Shown: piece after piece, positions 61,734 to 64,000 of the stretch
Numbering within the stretch: position 1 is the first letter of the stretch
Layout of the letters: each line of letters starts with the position of its first letter
Origin: Juglans regia
Lineage: Eukaryota; Streptophyta; Magnoliopsida; Fagales; Juglandaceae
NCBI RefSeq assembly: GCF_001411555.2
Contig: NC_049912.1
Span: 18,398,341 to 18,462,340, forward strand
DNA: 64,000 nt
Reading direction: 5' to 3'
Made by a program: the position numbers and the translations under genes
The notes under the pieces: model-generated
The model's input: the letters and a program-made list of their open reading frames with translations, nothing else
Database searches by the model: none
What the model was told of the DNA's origin: nothing

Positions 61734-62681
61734 AAATGACACAAAATAAATCGTTATAATTCATATTTTAGTTCATCTTCTTTAATTGATTTTTATTTTT
61801 GTCAGTGATTTTGAAATGAAAATAGAGTGGGCTGGATGCATATGGACCTCTCAATTCCTCCTATACCTTTTTGTCACTATTTCAGTTTTGCCACTCGGGC
61901 CCAACCTATGTCTTTTGAGGATTTTCAATTAGAGTTGCTCAATCATGAGTTACTTTAGGACCTATTTGAGAACACAATTGTTATCAGATACTCTTAGACT
62001 ACTTCACTATTATTCCCAAACTATTAACTATTGTTTCACTACTATTTACAGATCATTTGAGATACTCTTAAAAACTCAAACTTCCCCTCCTTCAGAAGCT
62101 ACTAGTTTTTTGCCCTCCGCTCCAACAGATGGAACCATAGTGCCCTTTCTTACAAGTCTAGATCATCCAATGTTCCTCAGAGATATCAACAACCTTGATC
62201 TAAGAAATCATTTTCCTCCACAAAAGGCTTCTAAACCTTACAGTCAACCTCTTATCCTCCACGAGCTCCCTACCAAATTTGTTGTAATCATCAAGCGCTA
62301 GATTGCTATTGTCGCATGGATCATTCCTACCAAGGCCTCCATCCTCCCAAGCAACTTGCTGTCATCATTGCTAAGAAGAATTCTTCCTTGGAAGACAATT
62401 TTGGCATGCTGACAATGGAGCTAACAACCACATCACTACCTATCTTGGCAACTTGTCTCTTCAACAACCATATCAAGGGTTTGAGAATGTGACAGCTGGA
62501 AATGGATCCCCTCTCACTATTACTCACTCTAGTTCAAGTGTTCTCTACCCACAACTCTACATTTTCCTTAAATAATATTTTTTATTATCAAAAGGTGCAA
62601 CCAATCTTGCTTCCATTTGAAATTTTTTCTTCAAAATTTTTTCTTAGATAATCATTGCTTTTTTGAACTCACTGCCAATGA

Positions 62682-62709
62682 TTTTATATATATATATATA
62701 TATATATAT
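62682..62709. repeat. TA microsatellite
   Basis: About 14 TA units inside the copia fragment. Confidence 0.85.
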
Positions 62710-63172
62710 CAAGGATTGCAAGACCAGAAGGCTTCTCTATCACGGCCACAATGAAAATGGGTTGTATCCCATTCGGTTTACAAAGATATTCATCAGTAAT
62801 AACAGTCACTTCATCTGTATTCTAGGCATTGCCACCTCTCCCTCCTTATAGCATTTTAGGCCAAGACATCCAACTTAACTTCTTGTTGAACATGTCATCC
62901 GCCACTTTCACTTACCTATGATCAAGATTGCTACATCAACATTCATGTGTGAACCTTGTCAACTTGCCAAAATAACATAGCAACCATTTAGTTCTATAAG
63001 AGTCGGTTTAAATCCCTAAAGAGTTAATTCATTCTGGTGCATGGCCTTCTCCTATTTCTTCCATTGGTGGTTGTAACTATTATGTCCTTTTTATAGATGA
63101 TTTCTCTAAGTTTACTTGGTTGTTCCCATTGTCAAAAGAATATGAAGTTTTATCTTGCTTTTTGAAGTTTAA

Positions 63173-63545
63173 GGGCTTGTTTGGGAAACTCATCTCATCT
63201 CATCTCAAAATTTCTCATAATTTCTATCTCAAACATCAATAAAAAACAAACACTTTTTAATTTCAAATTTTTTAATTTTTTATATAACCATTACCTAATG
63301 ATTACAACTTTTCTAAATTCTCAAGCAAAACACAAAAAATAATACTATTTTTTTAAATTTAAAAGAAAATATTAAAAAATTATATTCTAGCAATTTTATA
63401 TTAATAATATTTTTGTTCAAATTTTTCTCTCTACTTTTATAAAACTCAATAAAATATTTTAACTCAAATTATTTCATTACTATGCAAGAACCATATAACT
63501 ATTATTCACAAAATTCTCATTTTATCTCATTCTCCAAACATTCCC
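63173..63545. mobile_element. Tourist-like MITE in the copia integrase
   Basis: Left end GGGCTTGTTTGGGAAACTCA with CATCTCATCTCATCTC, right end TCATTCTCCAAACATTCCC. It separates SCFLKF from RFAEN of the copia integrase. The full core (ATTACAACTTTTCTAAATTC and CACAAAAAATAATAC) is retained. Confidence 0.7.
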
Positions 63546-63640
63546 TACGTTTTGCTGAGAACATTCTCTTTACTAAAATTAAGTTCTTCCAAACAAATGG
63601 AGGTAGAGAATATTCCTCAAGTCAATTAAACAATTGTTAG

Positions 63641-64000
63641 ATGACACTGACATAATTTACCACAAGCCTTGCCCTCGTACACCTTAACAAAATGGAGTGA
63701 CTTAACGGAAACATAGACATATAACAAAAATAGTTCTTAATGTAACACCTCACCAAAACACACTAAGGCTACGTTTGGGTAGCCAACATATCTTAACACT
63801 TTCTAAGTATTCTCGTACTATTAAAAATACTTCACATGCCAAATAACTTAAAATACTCTCAATGGGACCCACAAACCCACTTCAATCTCTACTCATAACT
63901 ATTCACAAATATTCTATAATATTTATCACTATTATATACAAATAAAAATAAAATCACTATAATATTTATCACTATTATATATAAATAAAAAATAATTTCA
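63641..64000. other. Window end, part of a further MITE
   Basis: No gene. From about 63770, TACGTTTGGGTAGCC begins an AT-rich sequence with AGTATTCTCGTACTATT and TACTCTCAATGGGACCC that resembles the insertion at 61957-62080. The end is beyond the window. Confidence 0.35.

Larger units (their letters stand above)
61850..63640 (+). pseudogene. Ty1/copia polyprotein fragment
   Basis: In order: gag end (RAQPMSFEDFQLELLNHE near 61900); a knuckle remnant near 62310-62340; protease WHADNGANNHIT near 62400-62435; GAG_pre-integrase KDCKTRRLLYHGHNENGLYP (62712-62775); LLVEHVIRHFHLP and STFMCEPCQLAK near 62880-62970; integrase start YFFHWWL / WLFPLSKEYEVLSCFLKF (63050-63170); then, after a MITE, FAENILFTKIKFFQTNGGRE and YSS (63548-63625). 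No LTR, RT or RNase H is present. Another short palindromic insertion interrupts gag at about 61957-62080. Confidence 0.8.

Overview
The window is plant nuclear DNA, from a eudicot and probably a woody one. The support is a 13-exon vacuolar-type aspartic proteinase with a plant-specific (saposin-like) insert, a receptor-like protein of the Cf/RLP class, and many plant-type LTR, LINE, hAT, CACTA and Tourist-like elements in an AT-rich background. The recurrent MITE ending in GAGATGAGATGA-like terminal repeats reminds me of Fagales (walnut, oak) genomes; that is memory-based and weak.

Only two loci look like intact host genes. One is the aspartic proteinase (minus strand, CDS 47536-50661, 506 codons, all splice sites and phases consistent, with a spliced 5' UTR). 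The other is a small 81-codon gene with a TATA box (37951-38196, minus). A third host locus, an RLP gene at 6426-9306 (minus), is a pseudogene with three nonsense codons and two frameshifts. Three copies of a promoter-like repeat suggest it belonged to a decayed RLP cluster.

Layout: 1-6400 holds MITEs, promoter-like repeats and half of a dispersed duplication. 6426-9306 is the RLP pseudogene. 9729-10494 is a hAT-like element. 11028-14571 is a LINE with an internal deletion, between perfect 20-bp target-site duplications (TSDs). 15385-16480 is the second half of the duplication. 16500-19990 is a minus-strand Ty3/Gypsy gag-protease remnant containing a solo LTR. 20873-22161 is a GC-rich poly(A) retroposon with no recognised protein. 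23504-24742 is a CACTA remnant. 25511-26446 is hAT-like. 26942-29448 is a larger hAT-like composite with cargo. 29468-32586 and 32619-35177 are two very large solo LTRs in opposite orientation, 32 bp apart. 35681-37050 is a 5'-truncated LINE. 37951-38320 is the small gene. 40716-41450 is CACTA transposase debris. 42364-43353 is a probable solo LTR. Two more hAT-like elements lie at 43822-44737 and 45634-46509, followed by the proteinase gene. 52586-61733 is a nested retrotransposon block. 61850-63640 is a Ty1/copia fragment.

The most unusual structure is the block at 52586-61733. An LTR retrotransposon on the minus strand (element B: LTRs, tRNA-Met-type primer site and polypurine tract, but no recognisable polymerase) carries fragments of two unrelated host genes, an F-box/LRR protein (FBL4-like) and an ARM-repeat Hsp70 nucleotide-exchange factor (FES1/SIL1-like). 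A plus-strand chromovirus-type Ty3/Gypsy element (element A, 54827-60956) later inserted into B. A then received a MITE, a TRIM-type LTR and a small TIR element. Removing the MITE or the small TIR element with one TSD copy restores A's reading frame.
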